From a bacterium (GTDB lineage Bacteria; Actinomycetota; Acidimicrobiia; Spongiisociales; Spongiisociaceae), in NCBI GenBank assembly GCA_026710435.1, contig JAPOQZ010000046.1, forward strand, positions 1 through 63,579: a stretch of DNA of 63,579 nucleotides, in the 5' to 3' direction. Shown in pieces: positions 44,338-53,371 of the stretch. Under the pieces are notes generated by a model that was not told the origin of the DNA, searched no databases, and saw only the letters and a list, made by a program, of their open reading frames with translations. How positions within the stretch are numbered: position 1 is the stretch's first letter; each line of letters opens with the position of its first letter. The translations under genes were made by a program, and so were the position numbers.

Positions 44338-45617
44338 GGCCTGTTCCCCTTGCTCAGCCGGCCCTGTACGAATGTCATCCTGACTGAGGCCCTAGCGGTC
44401 GAGACGGCTCCGAGGAAGGCGGCTCGGTTCCCTAGTTCCGAAGCCACCAGTTCTGGCGACACGTCCAGGTAGTTGCCCAGCTTCGACCGCACAGCGTCGA
44501 CGAATATCGGGTTGGAGCCCACCCCTCCCCCGAAAACGATGCGGGCCGGATCGTTGATCCAACAAAGGGAGGCCGCCGCCGATGCCATCGCCTCGGCGGC
44601 GACACCGAGAGCCTCGGACGCAGCATCATCGCCTTGCGATGCCGCGAGGAGGAGTTCCGAGACTTCGGCGTCGCGGCCGAGCCGGGAAGGCCGGCCCTCT
44701 GCCAGTGATCGCCTGAACCGCCTGCGGATGGCCGGCGCGGATGCGACGTCCTCCAGCGTGAGGCGCGGTCCCCCGTCGAGGGACGGACCCGAGATGTCGA
44801 CCGAGCCGAGTTCTCCGGCGGCTCCGTGGCTCCCTCGGTAGAGCCTCCCGTCCATGACCAGGCCCGCACCTATTCCCGTACCGACCGAGATCGCCACGAA
44901 GTCGAGGCTCCCCGCGTCGTCCATCGCCTCCGCTTCCGCCACGGCAGCGAGATTCACGTCGTTCTCGATGGTGACCGGTATGCCGAGGCGTCCAGCTAGT
45001 TCCGCCCGGATGGGGAGATCGGAAAACCCGGCCAGGTTCGGTGACATCTCGACCCGATCCGCGGCGGGCCGGTAGACGCCGGGTACTCCCACGCAACCGG
45101 ATTCGAGGAGGTGATCCTTGCCTCCCAGTTGACTGAGAAGGCGGGTGGTGGTCTCCGCGACGGCTCCCAGCGCGGCGTGGGCATCGGAAGCGGTCTTGAT
45201 GCGATCCTCCGCTACGACCCTGCCGAGCAGGTCGGCGATTCCCACGATGATCTTGGTGGCGCCCATGTCCACGCCCACGACCAGGGCAGCCTCGGGGACC
45301 AGTGCATACGGTAGGGCGGGTCGGCCGATCCTCCCCTGCGAGCGCTCCGGAGAGATAAGGCTTACGACACCGGCGTCCTCGAGGTCGGACACCAGCGCCG
45401 ACACGGTCGGTTTCGACAAACCGGTCCGGCGGGCCAGAGCCGCACGCGAGATCGGGAAGGGAGCTGCCTCCATGAACTCCTCGAAGACCGCTTGGCCATT
45501 ACGCAGGCGGAGTGCCCAGGAACCGGATCCGTCGATCACTTGTCTGGTCGGAGCCGGTGACGCTGAGAGGGGTCTTGCTCTGGCGGGATGCCGGCTCCGT
45601 CGGGGGCCGGTGCGCAA
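44334..45617 (-). CDS. ROK-family transcriptional regulator
   Basis: 427 residues. N-terminal winged helix with ISRAALARRTGLSKPTVSAL and LVSDLEDAGVV, then the ROK domain: VVGVDMGATKIIVGIADLLG, IENDVNLAAVAEAEAMDD and VGTGIGAGLVMDGRLYRG. The Cys-rich zinc motif after GELG is missing (GELGSVDISGPSLDGG). It probably represses the operon through the TTAGT palindrome upstream, released by a sugar ligand. The start is unsure: TTG at 45617, or GTG at 45539 in frame. Confidence 0.88.
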   Translation of the reverse strand: MRTGPRRSRHPARARPLSASPAPTRQVIDGSGSWALRLRNGQAVFEEFMEAAPFPISRAALARRTGLSKPTVSALVSDLEDAGVVSLISPERSQGRIGRPALPYALVPEAALVVGVDMGATKIIVGIADLLGRVVAEDRIKTASDAHAALGAVAETTTRLLSQLGGKDHLLESGCVGVPGVYRPAADRVEMSPNLAGFSDLPIRAELAGRLGIPVTIENDVNLAAVAEAEAMDDAGSLDFVAISVGTGIGAGLVMDGRLYRGSHGAAGELGSVDISGPSLDGGPRLTLEDVASAPAIRRRFRRSLAEGRPSRLGRDAEVSELLLAASQGDDAASEALGVAAEAMASAAASLCWINDPARIVFGGGVGSNPIFVDAVRSKLGNYLDVSPELVASELGNRAAFLGAVSTARASVRMTFVQGRLSKGNRP

Positions 45618-45701
45618 CTGATCCCATAGATATCAGATGTCATTCTGGTCCTTCTCATCCGCTCGGGTCGCCGCTCCGGGTCGCGCTCTCCCGACTTCAG
45701 C

Positions 45702-45730
45702 ATTCTGGACCGGACCCATTAGTTTGTCAA
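45702..45730 (-). promoter_or_regulatory. Promoter of the ROK/sugar ABC operon
   Basis: On the minus strand a perfect -35 TTGACA (45725-45730) is followed after 17 bases by CAGAAT (45702-45707). The -35 is inside the ROK operator. Confidence 0.65.
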
Positions 45731-45743
45731 GCTACCTTACTAA
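45719..45743. promoter_or_regulatory. ROK-type operator
   Basis: TTAGTTTG, 9 bases, CTTACTAA: an imperfect palindrome very like the XylR/NagC-type operators of ROK regulators (TTAGT...ACTAA). It covers the -35 box, so binding would block the promoter. Confidence 0.65.
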
Positions 45744-45880
45744 TTTTTTTGACGTAGCGCTTTGACGCCGGGGCGTGTGCAATCGGGAGAGGCTCGGAGC
45801 TTGCGCGGAGCTTCCGAACGTGTTGAGAGCTGGCGCCGGCGAACCCATCCACTACCAGCGTGACCGAGAGGACATCCGAA

Positions 45881-46290
45881 ATGCCCAACTCCGGCTTCAG
45901 TTTCACACTCATTGTCGACGGACCCGATGTCCAATCCCCGGTGACCTCGATTCTCTGTTCGATCCGAGGCCGGGTGCGACGACGCGCTCGCGGGCCGATC
46001 GAACGGAGTTCAGTACGTGGACTTCGACAGTGATGCCGTCACGTAGGAAGAATCGATTCTTTCGGCGGTGTCCGATCTGGAGTTGCTACCGGGTAATACT
46101 GTCGTCCGACTCGAGTTCTGGTGGGCGGAGGAAGCCCGAAGTGGCTCCGGGCGAACTTCTGCGAAGACTTCGTGTCCGGGGAAGATCATGTACGGGTGGC
46201 AATCAACGTGGCGCTCGAACTGTGCCGTCACTCCCTCTACGTGGGGGAAAGGGAGCTCCGATCTCAGGCAGCTGGCCGGGCTCTGAGGAC
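45881..46290 (+). pseudogene. Decayed small regulator-like gene
   Basis: A family of short actinobacterial proteins begins with FTLIVDGPDV and has VQYVDFDR..., then SAI.D.E..PG..VVRVEP and a helix-turn-helix. Here the pieces are FSFTLIVDGPDVQS (from 45881), NGVQYVDFDSDAVT (frame starting 45999), a TAG at 46044, then EESILSAVSDLELLPGNTVV and RLE, and later fragments resembling QRG...P in other frames. One stop and at least one frameshift break it. The family is a memory of a pattern, so the name is tentative; the coding remnant itself is clear. Confidence 0.6.
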
Positions 46291-46360
46291 GGGAGCAGGG
46301 TCCGGATCGAGATTGTTCATGTCCATCGCTCCGCAACGATCACAGCGACGTCGAATCCGA

Positions 46361-46825
46361 TCATAAATCCAGATGGGTACGCAGATGGTTGAAGTTCACT
46401 CCTGCGTCACTCTTCAGGGCCTCTAGGTACAGGTCCATATCGACAGTTAGAAGCGGAGTCTCCGGCTTGACAACTTCCAGTAGCGCTGCGTCTGTCAGGC
46501 CTAGTCTTAGAAAATGGGCGTTTCGTGATGCCGTCGTACTCACAACCACGACCTCTTCGCTCTGCTCGATCAGTCCTCGGAGGTATTCCAGGAGACGAGA
46601 TCGCTCAGGCTCTCGATGTTGGGCCAATAGATTGGAGTCCTCAGTGAGTGTGTTAGGCGTTACGAGTACATTCTCAACTGTATCTAGGAGGTTATTGAGA
46701 ATGAAAAAGTCTACGGTTTCGTATCCACGTAGGCGGCGGTGTTTGGCGATTAGACCCGGTTCCAGACTTCCTGCCACTAATAACGTAAGCAGGCTCGCAT
46801 CAACAGAATACCCAATCGGGGGCAG
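46361..46825 (-). CDS. PIN-domain-like protein
   Basis: About 155 residues if started near 46825. The first acidic PIN segment GYSVDASLLTLLVAGSL lies upstream of the first ordinary start codon (GTG, 46777) and needs a CTG (46825) or ATT (46816) start. GLTDAALLEVV and PLLTVDMDLYLEAL provide later acidic residues. PIN proteins are Mg-dependent RNases, often toxins. It follows a 90-residue gene by about 10 bases. Lower G+C than neighbours. Confidence 0.6.
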   Translation of the reverse strand: MPPIGYSVDASLLTLLVAGSLEPGLIAKHRRLRGYETVDFFILNNLLDTVENVLVTPNTLTEDSNLLAQHREPERSRLLEYLRGLIEQSEEVVVVSTTASRNAHFLRLGLTDAALLEVVKPETPLLTVDMDLYLEALKSDAGVNFNHLRTHLDL

Positions 46826-46834
46826 CTGCTATCC

Positions 46835-47107
46835 CTACTCGGGTAGGAGGCGATCCATGAGGGAAAGAACCTTTCCTTCCCGACCTATACGCACTACTTT
46901 ATAGCTGCGCTTTTCTCTCAGCTCACCTGTAAGGCTGTTTCTCGACCAATCCCACGGACGGACAAATCCAATCGTAATGAGTATAGAGGAACCCTCGTAC
47001 TTGATCTCTTCAAGACCTACGCTCTTAATCTTTTCATCCGCGAAGTACTCGGTAATGAAGTGCTTGGCCGTTCGGACGGCTTCCCTCATGTCCACTGTAG
47101 TTTCCAT
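46835..47107 (-). CDS. Small protein paired with the PIN gene
   Basis: 90 residues, mixed charge, no membrane segment. IKSVGLEEIKYEGSSILITI then GFVRPWDWSRN and KVVRIGREGKVLSLMDRLL. I do not recognise a named family. Its place just before a PIN-domain gene suggests an antitoxin or regulatory partner. Confidence 0.6.
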   Translation of the reverse strand: METTVDMREAVRTAKHFITEYFADEKIKSVGLEEIKYEGSSILITIGFVRPWDWSRNSLTGELREKRSYKVVRIGREGKVLSLMDRLLPE

Positions 47108-47304
47108 CGTCCTCGCCCAGTGTAGTCCCAGGTCAGAGCCATTGGATCGGCGCAGTCGAAGGTTGCCAGGGACTGCCCGTCATCCGGGAGCCCGATGAGA
47201 AACCCTCCGTGTGCCGACGGACGATGACAGAGTGCCAGGTCAGTGGACGGAAGTGTTGCCGAGGGCGAATCGTAGCGGTGAGCGGATAGGCGGATTGGTT
47301 GCTG

Positions 47305-48936
47305 TCAGTGCCCCGCGATCTCACCGGCAGCCTGGTCGGTGGCGGGCTCCCGGTGGGCGAGAGCCACCGCGCGCAGCTCGCGGGCGTGGCGGTAGCCGCG
47401 CTCCGAGTCGGCCAGGCCCGACAGCATTCGAGAGAGTTCCCTGAGACGGTCTTCCTCGCCGAGGGTGCGGACCGTGGCATTGGGTCCGTCCCTCTCCACG
47501 ACGATGTGGCTGTCCGCGTATGCGGCCACCTGCGGGAGGTGGCTGACGCACAGCGCCTGACGGTCGGTGGCGAGGCGGGCAAGCTTGGCCCCCATCGCCA
47601 GAGCGGTGGTTCCTCCCACACCGGCGTCGATCTCGTCGAACGCCATCAGGCGGGCATCGCTCGATCCCGAGGCGAGTCGCAGGGACAGTACGAGCCGGCT
47701 CAACTCGCCCCCTGAGGCGACCCGTCCGACCGGCCCCGCCTCCAGCCGGGAGTCGGAGGAGAACAGAAGTTCCACGGTGTCGGCTCCGGTTGCGCGGGGA
47801 GCGGTTTCACCTATGTCCATCCGGACGACCGGGTCTCCGAAACCCAGCTCACGCAGATGGGCGGTGGCGGCTTCCACGATCAGGGCGGTGGCCCGCCGGC
47901 GTGCCTGCCGCAACGACCCTCCGGCTTCGCGCAATTCATGGGAGGAGGCGGCCCGATCGGCCTCCAGGGTGGCCGCCCGGTCCAGCAGCCCGGTGACTTC
48001 CCGGTGCCTGGCCAGGGCGTTCTCGCGGTAGGTGAGGATCTCCTCGATCCCTGCTCCGTACTTGCGGCGCAGGTCGCCGAGCAGGGTAAGGCGATCGTTG
48101 ACCGAGGTGAGGGCTTCGGGCTCGGTGTCGATGTCCTCCCATGCCTCCCTGCAGGCGCTGGACGCCTCGGCCAGCGTGGCGTCGAGCCCTTCGAGCATCT
48201 CCAGTAGCTCATCCTGGGAAGGATCAAGCTCGCACACCCGCTGGAGGGCCGCCACCGCCGGACCGACCCGATCTCGCGCCGAGCTCAGATCCAGGCGGGC
48301 CGCGCCCAGCAACTCGACTAGCAGTTCCGCGTTGCCGAGCCGGTTGGCCAGCCGTTCGAGCTCCTCGTCCTCTCCGATCCGGAAGCCGGCGCGTTCTATC
48401 TCTCCGATCTGGTAGGAGAGGAGGTCCCGCTCCCGTTCCAGCGCCCTCAGGTCACCCCCGAGCCGGGCAGTGGCTTCATCGAGTTCCCGTGCCCGCTTCC
48501 ACGCGGCGCGGTAGCCGGTGAGGTGGTCCGGCGAATCGAGCCGTAGATCCAGCAGGGTCCGGAGGGCGTTCGGTCGGGTGAGCCGGAGCGGATCGTGCTG
48601 TCCTACGATCTCTACCAGACCGTCGAGCCGCTCCGCGAGGGTTCGCGCCGGGACCATGCTGCCGTTGATGTAGGACCGGCTACCACGAGCGTGGATCCGG
48701 CGGGAGACGATCAGTTCGGTGTCATCGAACACGAACCGTCCCTCGACGGTCGCCTCGTTCCTGTGCGGTCCGATCATGCTGGACCGGGCGGGCATGCCTG
48801 TCAGCAGCCTGAGCGCCCCGAGCAGGAGGGTCTTTCCGGTGCCCGTCTCGCCACTCACCACCACCATCCCAGCGGACGGCTCCACCCGGGCCGACTCGAT
48901 GATTCCCAGGTTGGTTACCGCCAGTTCGTCAAGCAT
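47305..48936 (-). CDS. recN: DNA repair protein RecN
   Basis: 543 residues. SMC-like ATPase acting early in double-strand-break repair. Walker A GETGTGKTLLLGALRLL near the N-terminus, a long coiled coil (residues ~150-360), then the signature SGGELSRLVLSLRLA and Walker B LMAFDEIDAGVGG. The start at 48936 begins MLDELAVTNLGIIESARVE, the usual RecN start. Just 3 bases after nadK. Confidence 0.95.
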   Translation of the reverse strand: MLDELAVTNLGIIESARVEPSAGMVVVSGETGTGKTLLLGALRLLTGMPARSSMIGPHRNEATVEGRFVFDDTELIVSRRIHARGSRSYINGSMVPARTLAERLDGLVEIVGQHDPLRLTRPNALRTLLDLRLDSPDHLTGYRAAWKRARELDEATARLGGDLRALERERDLLSYQIGEIERAGFRIGEDEELERLANRLGNAELLVELLGAARLDLSSARDRVGPAVAALQRVCELDPSQDELLEMLEGLDATLAEASSACREAWEDIDTEPEALTSVNDRLTLLGDLRRKYGAGIEEILTYRENALARHREVTGLLDRAATLEADRAASSHELREAGGSLRQARRRATALIVEAATAHLRELGFGDPVVRMDIGETAPRATGADTVELLFSSDSRLEAGPVGRVASGGELSRLVLSLRLASGSSDARLMAFDEIDAGVGGTTALAMGAKLARLATDRQALCVSHLPQVAAYADSHIVVERDGPNATVRTLGEEDRLRELSRMLSGLADSERGYRHARELRAVALAHREPATDQAAGEIAGH

Positions 48937-48939
48937 CGG

Positions 48940-49761
48940 TCACGGCAGCGAGAACTTCTGCTTGACCGTGGCCGGGAAGGAACGGGCAGAGAGGCTCACG
49001 AACGACACTCGCCCCGCGCCCCCGACTTCTATCAGGCCTCCCGGCCTCACGATGCCGAGATCGAACCCGTCGACGCCTACCCCGACCGAACGGTCCTCCC
49101 CCACCTCGAAGCGGAGGCGCCGGTCGGGTGGAAAGACCAGGGATCTCGAGAAAAGGGAGTGTGGAGCCACCGGGGTCATGACCAGCATGTCGAGGGCCGG
49201 ATCGATCAGAGGGCCGCCGGCGGATAGGTTGTAGGCGGTCGAGCCGGTGGCGGTGGCTACGACGACGCCGTCGGCCCGGTACGTGATGAAGGGCTCATCG
49301 TCGATGGAAACTGCGAGCTGTACGGTCCGTTGGTTCTGTACCTTTTCTATCACCACATCGTTGAGGCCCATAACAGCCCGGCCCCCTTCGACCGAGGCTG
49401 CCAGCAGCATCCGGTCGGATGTATGCCACCTTCCCGAGATGAGTTGCTTGACGATCATAGGCAGATCGTGCGGTGCGCCCTCGGCCAGGAATCCCAAACG
49501 GCCATCGTTGATGCCGAAGACGGGGGCCCCGCTCCCCCGTCCGATCCGGACCGCCTTGAGGACGGTCCCGTCCCCACCGATTGCCACCACCAGGTCGAGG
49601 CCGGCATCCGCCTCGAAACGCGTGGCGTTCACTTCCAGGGCGTCGGCCGCATCGGCGGCAGCCACAACATCCACCCCGTGTCCTCTGGCTTCGATCACCA
49701 GGTCACGCGCCAGGCCCATCGAGTGTTCGCGCCGGATGTGCGGGACCAGGGCGATCCTCAT
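48940..49761 (-). CDS. nadK: NAD kinase
   Basis: 273 residues. Phosphorylates NAD to NADP. IGGDGTVLKAVRIG is the kinase GGDG motif; FGINDGRLGFL and TGSTAYNLSAGGPLIDP are the other conserved blocks. Overlaps the tlyA stop by 4 bases. Confidence 0.95.
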   Translation of the reverse strand: MRIALVPHIRREHSMGLARDLVIEARGHGVDVVAAADAADALEVNATRFEADAGLDLVVAIGGDGTVLKAVRIGRGSGAPVFGINDGRLGFLAEGAPHDLPMIVKQLISGRWHTSDRMLLAASVEGGRAVMGLNDVVIEKVQNQRTVQLAVSIDDEPFITYRADGVVVATATGSTAYNLSAGGPLIDPALDMLVMTPVAPHSLFSRSLVFPPDRRLRFEVGEDRSVGVGVDGFDLGIVRPGGLIEVGGAGRVSFVSLSARSFPATVKQKFSLP

Positions 49762-50531
49762 CGGGTCGCCTCCCCGGCCCGGACCGGGTCGATGAGGGAC
49801 GGCCCGTGTCGGAACAGACCCAGCACCTCGCGGTTGCCGTTGGCGCCCTTGATGGGAGACGGGACCGTTCCCACCACGCCGAGACCCGACTCCGCGAGGC
49901 CGGCTACGGTGTCCGCCACGGCCTGCTTGCGAGTGAGCGGGTCTCTAACCACACCACGGTGGTTCACGGAACCCCGTCCGGCTTCGAACTGCGGCTTGAT
50001 GAGGAGAATGTAGTCGCTGTCGCCGTTGCCGAGCTCCACCAGGACGCGAGCAATGGTGCGCAGGGAGATGAACGAGACATCCGCCGCCACCAGACCGAAC
50101 GGCGCCCCCAGGAACAAGGGGTCAGCGTGGCGGATGTTGGTCCGTTCCACCACCGTTACCCGAGGGTCGTTGCGCAATCGCAGGTGGAGCTGACCGTAGC
50201 CGACATCCACCGCCACCACGCTCCGAGCCCCGTGTTCGAGTAGGCAGTGGGTGAAGCCCCCCGTGGAAGCGCCCACATCTATCGCCCTCCGCTCTTCGAC
50301 CGTGATTTCGAATTCTCGGATCGCGGCCTCGAGCTTGATCCCTCCCCGGCTCACGTAGCGAGGCCCTGCATCCACGATCCGAACCGGTGTGGAGGACTCG
50401 ACGAGGGTGGCAGGCTTGGGCTCTACGGTACCCGCCACCAGTACCTGCCCCTCCCGGATGGCGCGGGCGGCGGCGGTGCGCGACTCGACGATGCGCCGGC
50501 GGACCATCTCGATATCGAGCCGGCGCCTCAT
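49758..50531 (-). CDS. tlyA: TlyA-family rRNA 2'-O-methyltransferase/hemolysin
   Basis: 257 residues. N-terminal S4 domain (RRRLDIEMVRRRIVESRTAA), then the FtsJ/Rossmann methyltransferase with RGGIKLEAAI, IDVGASTGGFTHCLLEHGA and LLIKPQFEAG. In mycobacteria TlyA methylates C1409 of 16S and C1920 of 23S rRNA and sets capreomycin sensitivity. Confidence 0.93.
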   Translation of the reverse strand: MRRRLDIEMVRRRIVESRTAAARAIREGQVLVAGTVEPKPATLVESSTPVRIVDAGPRYVSRGGIKLEAAIREFEITVEERRAIDVGASTGGFTHCLLEHGARSVVAVDVGYGQLHLRLRNDPRVTVVERTNIRHADPLFLGAPFGLVAADVSFISLRTIARVLVELGNGDSDYILLIKPQFEAGRGSVNHRGVVRDPLTRKQAVADTVAGLAESGLGVVGTVPSPIKGANGNREVLGLFRHGPSLIDPVRAGEATR

Positions 50532-50764
50532 GGTTCCTCCACCCGGGTGTCTGCGGTGTTGGTTGCGAAAGACTCGAGCGTTTCCCTGGCCTCCGGAGCG
50601 GCGCGGTGCTCGAGCCGGGCAGCCAGTAGTTCGGCGAGAGCGGCGGCAGGCGCCGCCACGTCCACGGCGTCTGCCTGCATGATGGCCTCTAGGTATCGCT
50701 CGGCCGCGTCCTCGGTCAAGACTTCGTCCTCGGGGGTGCTGGAAGGGTTGCCTTCTCCGGTCAT
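50528..50764 (-). CDS. Small acidic protein before tlyA
   Basis: 78 residues, Ala/Glu-rich and probably helical (AAERYLEAIMQADAVDVAAP, LAELLAARLEHRAAPEARET). The ATGA overlap with tlyA and the operon context support translation. No known family. Confidence 0.55.
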   Translation of the reverse strand: MTGEGNPSSTPEDEVLTEDAAERYLEAIMQADAVDVAAPAAALAELLAARLEHRAAPEARETLESFATNTADTRVEEP

Positions 50765-50933
50765 GGTTGCATTATGGCGCTTCCGGGGAGGCTGATTGGC
50801 CACGCGACGGTGATCAACAGCCCGCAAGGTGCTCCAGCCAGACATGTGTAGGGCGCCTGCTGCCGTATGATCGTTGGGTGCGACCACCTTTGGCCGTGGC
50901 GGCGTGCCTAGCCGCTTCACTGGGAGGGCATCC

Positions 50934-51686
50934 ATGATCCCTATCCGAGACATAAACCCGTCGTTGCGGAGACCGGTCATCACCCTTCTGCTGTTGGCTG
51001 CTTCGGTGGCGGTCTACTTCGTTGTGCAACCGTCCGACCCGGCCGACGAGATCGAGTTCCTGTACCGGCAGGCCGCCATCGCCTGCGAGCAGACCACCGG
51101 GGAAGCATTGTCGGATGCCGAGATCATCAACCAGGTTTGCACCGATGGCGCAGAGGCTCCCTTCTTCCCCGAGAAGTCCCTCCCTCTCAGCGTGATCGTC
51201 TCGATGTTCCTCCACGGAGGGCTGGCCCATCTGCTCGCCAACATGTGGAGTCTCTACCTGTTCGGCAACAACGTGGAGGACGCGTTCGGGCGGATTGGTT
51301 ACCTGATCCTCTACCTCGTCTCAGGTGTGGTCGCAACGGCCGGCTTCGTGGTGCTGAACCCCGACACCACTGTCCCCCTAGTAGGCGCGTCCGGAGCTAT
51401 CGCAGGGGTGATGGGCGCTTACCTCGTGCTGTTCCCGCACGCTCGGGTCGTCAGCGTGTTCCCGCTGCTCTTCTTCATACCCTTCACCGTCCGCGCGGGG
51501 TGGTTCCTGCTGTTCTGGTTCGTCGGCCAGTTCGCGTTCACCTTCGCGGAGACGGGAGTTGCTTGGGAGGCCCACGTGGCGGGATTCCTGTTCGGGATGG
51601 TGGTCACGATCATCGGAAGACGCCCCCTCCTGCGCCGCCTGGCCAGGCTTGAGAGACGGCGTTTCATTCGCCTGGGATACGGTTGA
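50934..51686 (+). CDS. Rhomboid-family intramembrane serine protease
   Basis: 250 residues from the ATG at 50934 with GGGAGG upstream. Six or more membrane segments. Catalytic Ser in GASGAIAGVMGAYL and His in EAHVAGFLFGM; MFLHGGLAHLLANMWSLYLF is the second-helix signature. A soluble loop of ~65 residues after the first membrane segment holds CEQTTGEAL and VCTDG, two cysteines that could form a disulfide outside. Confidence 0.9.
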   Translation: MIPIRDINPSLRRPVITLLLLAASVAVYFVVQPSDPADEIEFLYRQAAIACEQTTGEALSDAEIINQVCTDGAEAPFFPEKSLPLSVIVSMFLHGGLAHLLANMWSLYLFGNNVEDAFGRIGYLILYLVSGVVATAGFVVLNPDTTVPLVGASGAIAGVMGAYLVLFPHARVVSVFPLLFFIPFTVRAGWFLLFWFVGQFAFTFAETGVAWEAHVAGFLFGMVVTIIGRRPLLRRLARLERRRFIRLGYG

Positions 51687-51826
51687 AACCGCGAAGAGAT
51701 GCATACGGGTCTCTGCTCGCCCGCTAACCCTCTTCGTTAACCCCCGATCCACTCATATCGAAGGTCCTTCATGGTTCCGGTCACACCCACGGCAGCATGT
51801 CGCATCAACCAGTCGTCGGGACCGCG

Positions 51827-51957
51827 CCGGCTTCGCCAGACGGGTGAAGGTCGCTCCGGGCTGGGACGGTACTGTCGGAGACGCCGTAGTCCCTGGTCAG
51901 AAGCTCGTATCCAGTGTCCTGATCGTCCAGTACAAGCCCCCGCATGAAGAGTCGGGG
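51827..51957 (-). repeat. Repeat B, copy 2 (inverted)
   Basis: Read on the minus strand it has tcttcatgcgggggcttgta, gagcttctgaccagggacta and cagcccgg. The open frame is GYELLTRDYGVSDSTVPARS. Fills most of the 320-base gap between the convergent rhomboid and M20 genes; nothing else is recognised there. Confidence 0.7.
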
Positions 51958-52006
51958 TTAAGCCTTCGCCACCACCGCGTCCGGTGGACAGGCCGGTAGC
52001 CGTGGC

Positions 52007-53371
52007 TTATGGGTTGGCTCGCTCGGGCAGCCGCTCGATGATCAGGCTCAGCAACCGGACGGTCAGGCCCAGAGAGTCCACGCCGATCCGTTCGTCGTTG
52101 CCGTGGAACATCCCGAGGAACTCGCTCAACGCCACCCGATCGTCGAACAGGCCGACCCCGTATGCGGTGACGCCCTTGCTGCGAAAGAACCGGGCATCGG
52201 TCGTAGCGGGGGTCAGTGCCGGAACGATTCTCCTGCTGCCGGTGAGCGACTCGTAGGCATCCCCGATGGCTTCCCACAGCGGTCCGGCGGCGACCGATGC
52301 CCCGGCCGGAAAGTGGATCGCCTCCTCGATGTCGAGATCGTCGTAAGAGGGTCCCAACACCTTGCGGAGATGGTCGTCGACGGTCTGCTCCGTCTGACCG
52401 GGAAGGATGCGGATGTCCACGTCGGTAACGGCGCGGTCAGCAACGGTGTTGGCCTTGGCTCCCCCGCTCACGATGTTGGGACTGAGCGTCAGGTGGGTGC
52501 AGGCGTGGACCCATCGGGCGAGAACCGGATCCTCGACGGCCATCAGTTCGATCTCGTTGTCGACCTGGTCAGGATCCAGGAGATTCGCCACCCGACCAGA
52601 GTCCCACCCGACTCCTTCCACGAAGCTGCGCCATTCGGGAGTGATCTGCACCGGACTCGGGGCTTTGGCGATCGCCGTGATCGCTTCGGCCACCTTAACC
52701 ACCGCGTTGTCCGTCCCGTACGGTTGGCTTCCGTGGGACGGAACACCCGAGCCTCGTATCAACCGCCACGCAGGACCCTTCTCGGCCACTTTGACCAGGT
52801 GGACCGGTGCCCGGCTCGGAGTTCGGACGCTCGGATACGCGATCTCCGTCAGTACGTAATCGCAATCGATCAGGTCGGGCCGGTTGTTCATCAGCCACTC
52901 CGCCCCCAGTGCGCCCCCCTGCTCCTCGTCTGCGACGGCGACGTACACCAGGTCCCCGTCCGGCGGTCTACGTTCTCCAGTCACGTACGGCTTGAAGGCG
53001 ACTGCCATCGCTGCGGTCAGGTTTAGCATGTCCACCGTACCCCGTCCCCACACCATGCCGTCGATGACCTCGCCTCCGAAAGGATCGACCGTCCATCCGG
53101 ACTCGGTTACCGGCACCACGTCCAGGTGGCCCAGCAGGAGTAGCGTCGGCGCTGCAGAGTCGGTGCCACGGACCCGGTACACGACGCTCTGGCGGTCCGG
53201 AGCGGGTTCCACCACCACACCGGGGTGGCCGAAATAGGACTCGAGCGTGGCCACCGAGCGAGCCTCGTGCCCGGACTCGGGAGACCCGTCGTTCACGCAG
53301 CGGTTCCTGATCAGCGCCTGAAGCAGTTCCAAGACCTCGCCCTCCATCGAGGCTATTCGGGCCGTGCTCAT
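52007..53371 (-). CDS. M20-family peptidase
   Basis: 454 residues. LLLLGHLDVVPVTESGW, VWGRGTVDMLN and VAVADEEQGGALGAEWL hold the first metal ligands and the general base; GMFHGNDERIGVDSL supplies the C-terminal His. Size and motifs fit the ArgE/DapE/ACY1/CPG2 group of dipeptidases and deacylases; the substrate is unknown. Overlaps the Nudix stop by 4 bases. Confidence 0.88.
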   Translation of the reverse strand: MSTARIASMEGEVLELLQALIRNRCVNDGSPESGHEARSVATLESYFGHPGVVVEPAPDRQSVVYRVRGTDSAAPTLLLLGHLDVVPVTESGWTVDPFGGEVIDGMVWGRGTVDMLNLTAAMAVAFKPYVTGERRPPDGDLVYVAVADEEQGGALGAEWLMNNRPDLIDCDYVLTEIAYPSVRTPSRAPVHLVKVAEKGPAWRLIRGSGVPSHGSQPYGTDNAVVKVAEAITAIAKAPSPVQITPEWRSFVEGVGWDSGRVANLLDPDQVDNEIELMAVEDPVLARWVHACTHLTLSPNIVSGGAKANTVADRAVTDVDIRILPGQTEQTVDDHLRKVLGPSYDDLDIEEAIHFPAGASVAAGPLWEAIGDAYESLTGSRRIVPALTPATTDARFFRSKGVTAYGVGLFDDRVALSEFLGMFHGNDERIGVDSLGLTVRLLSLIIERLPERANP

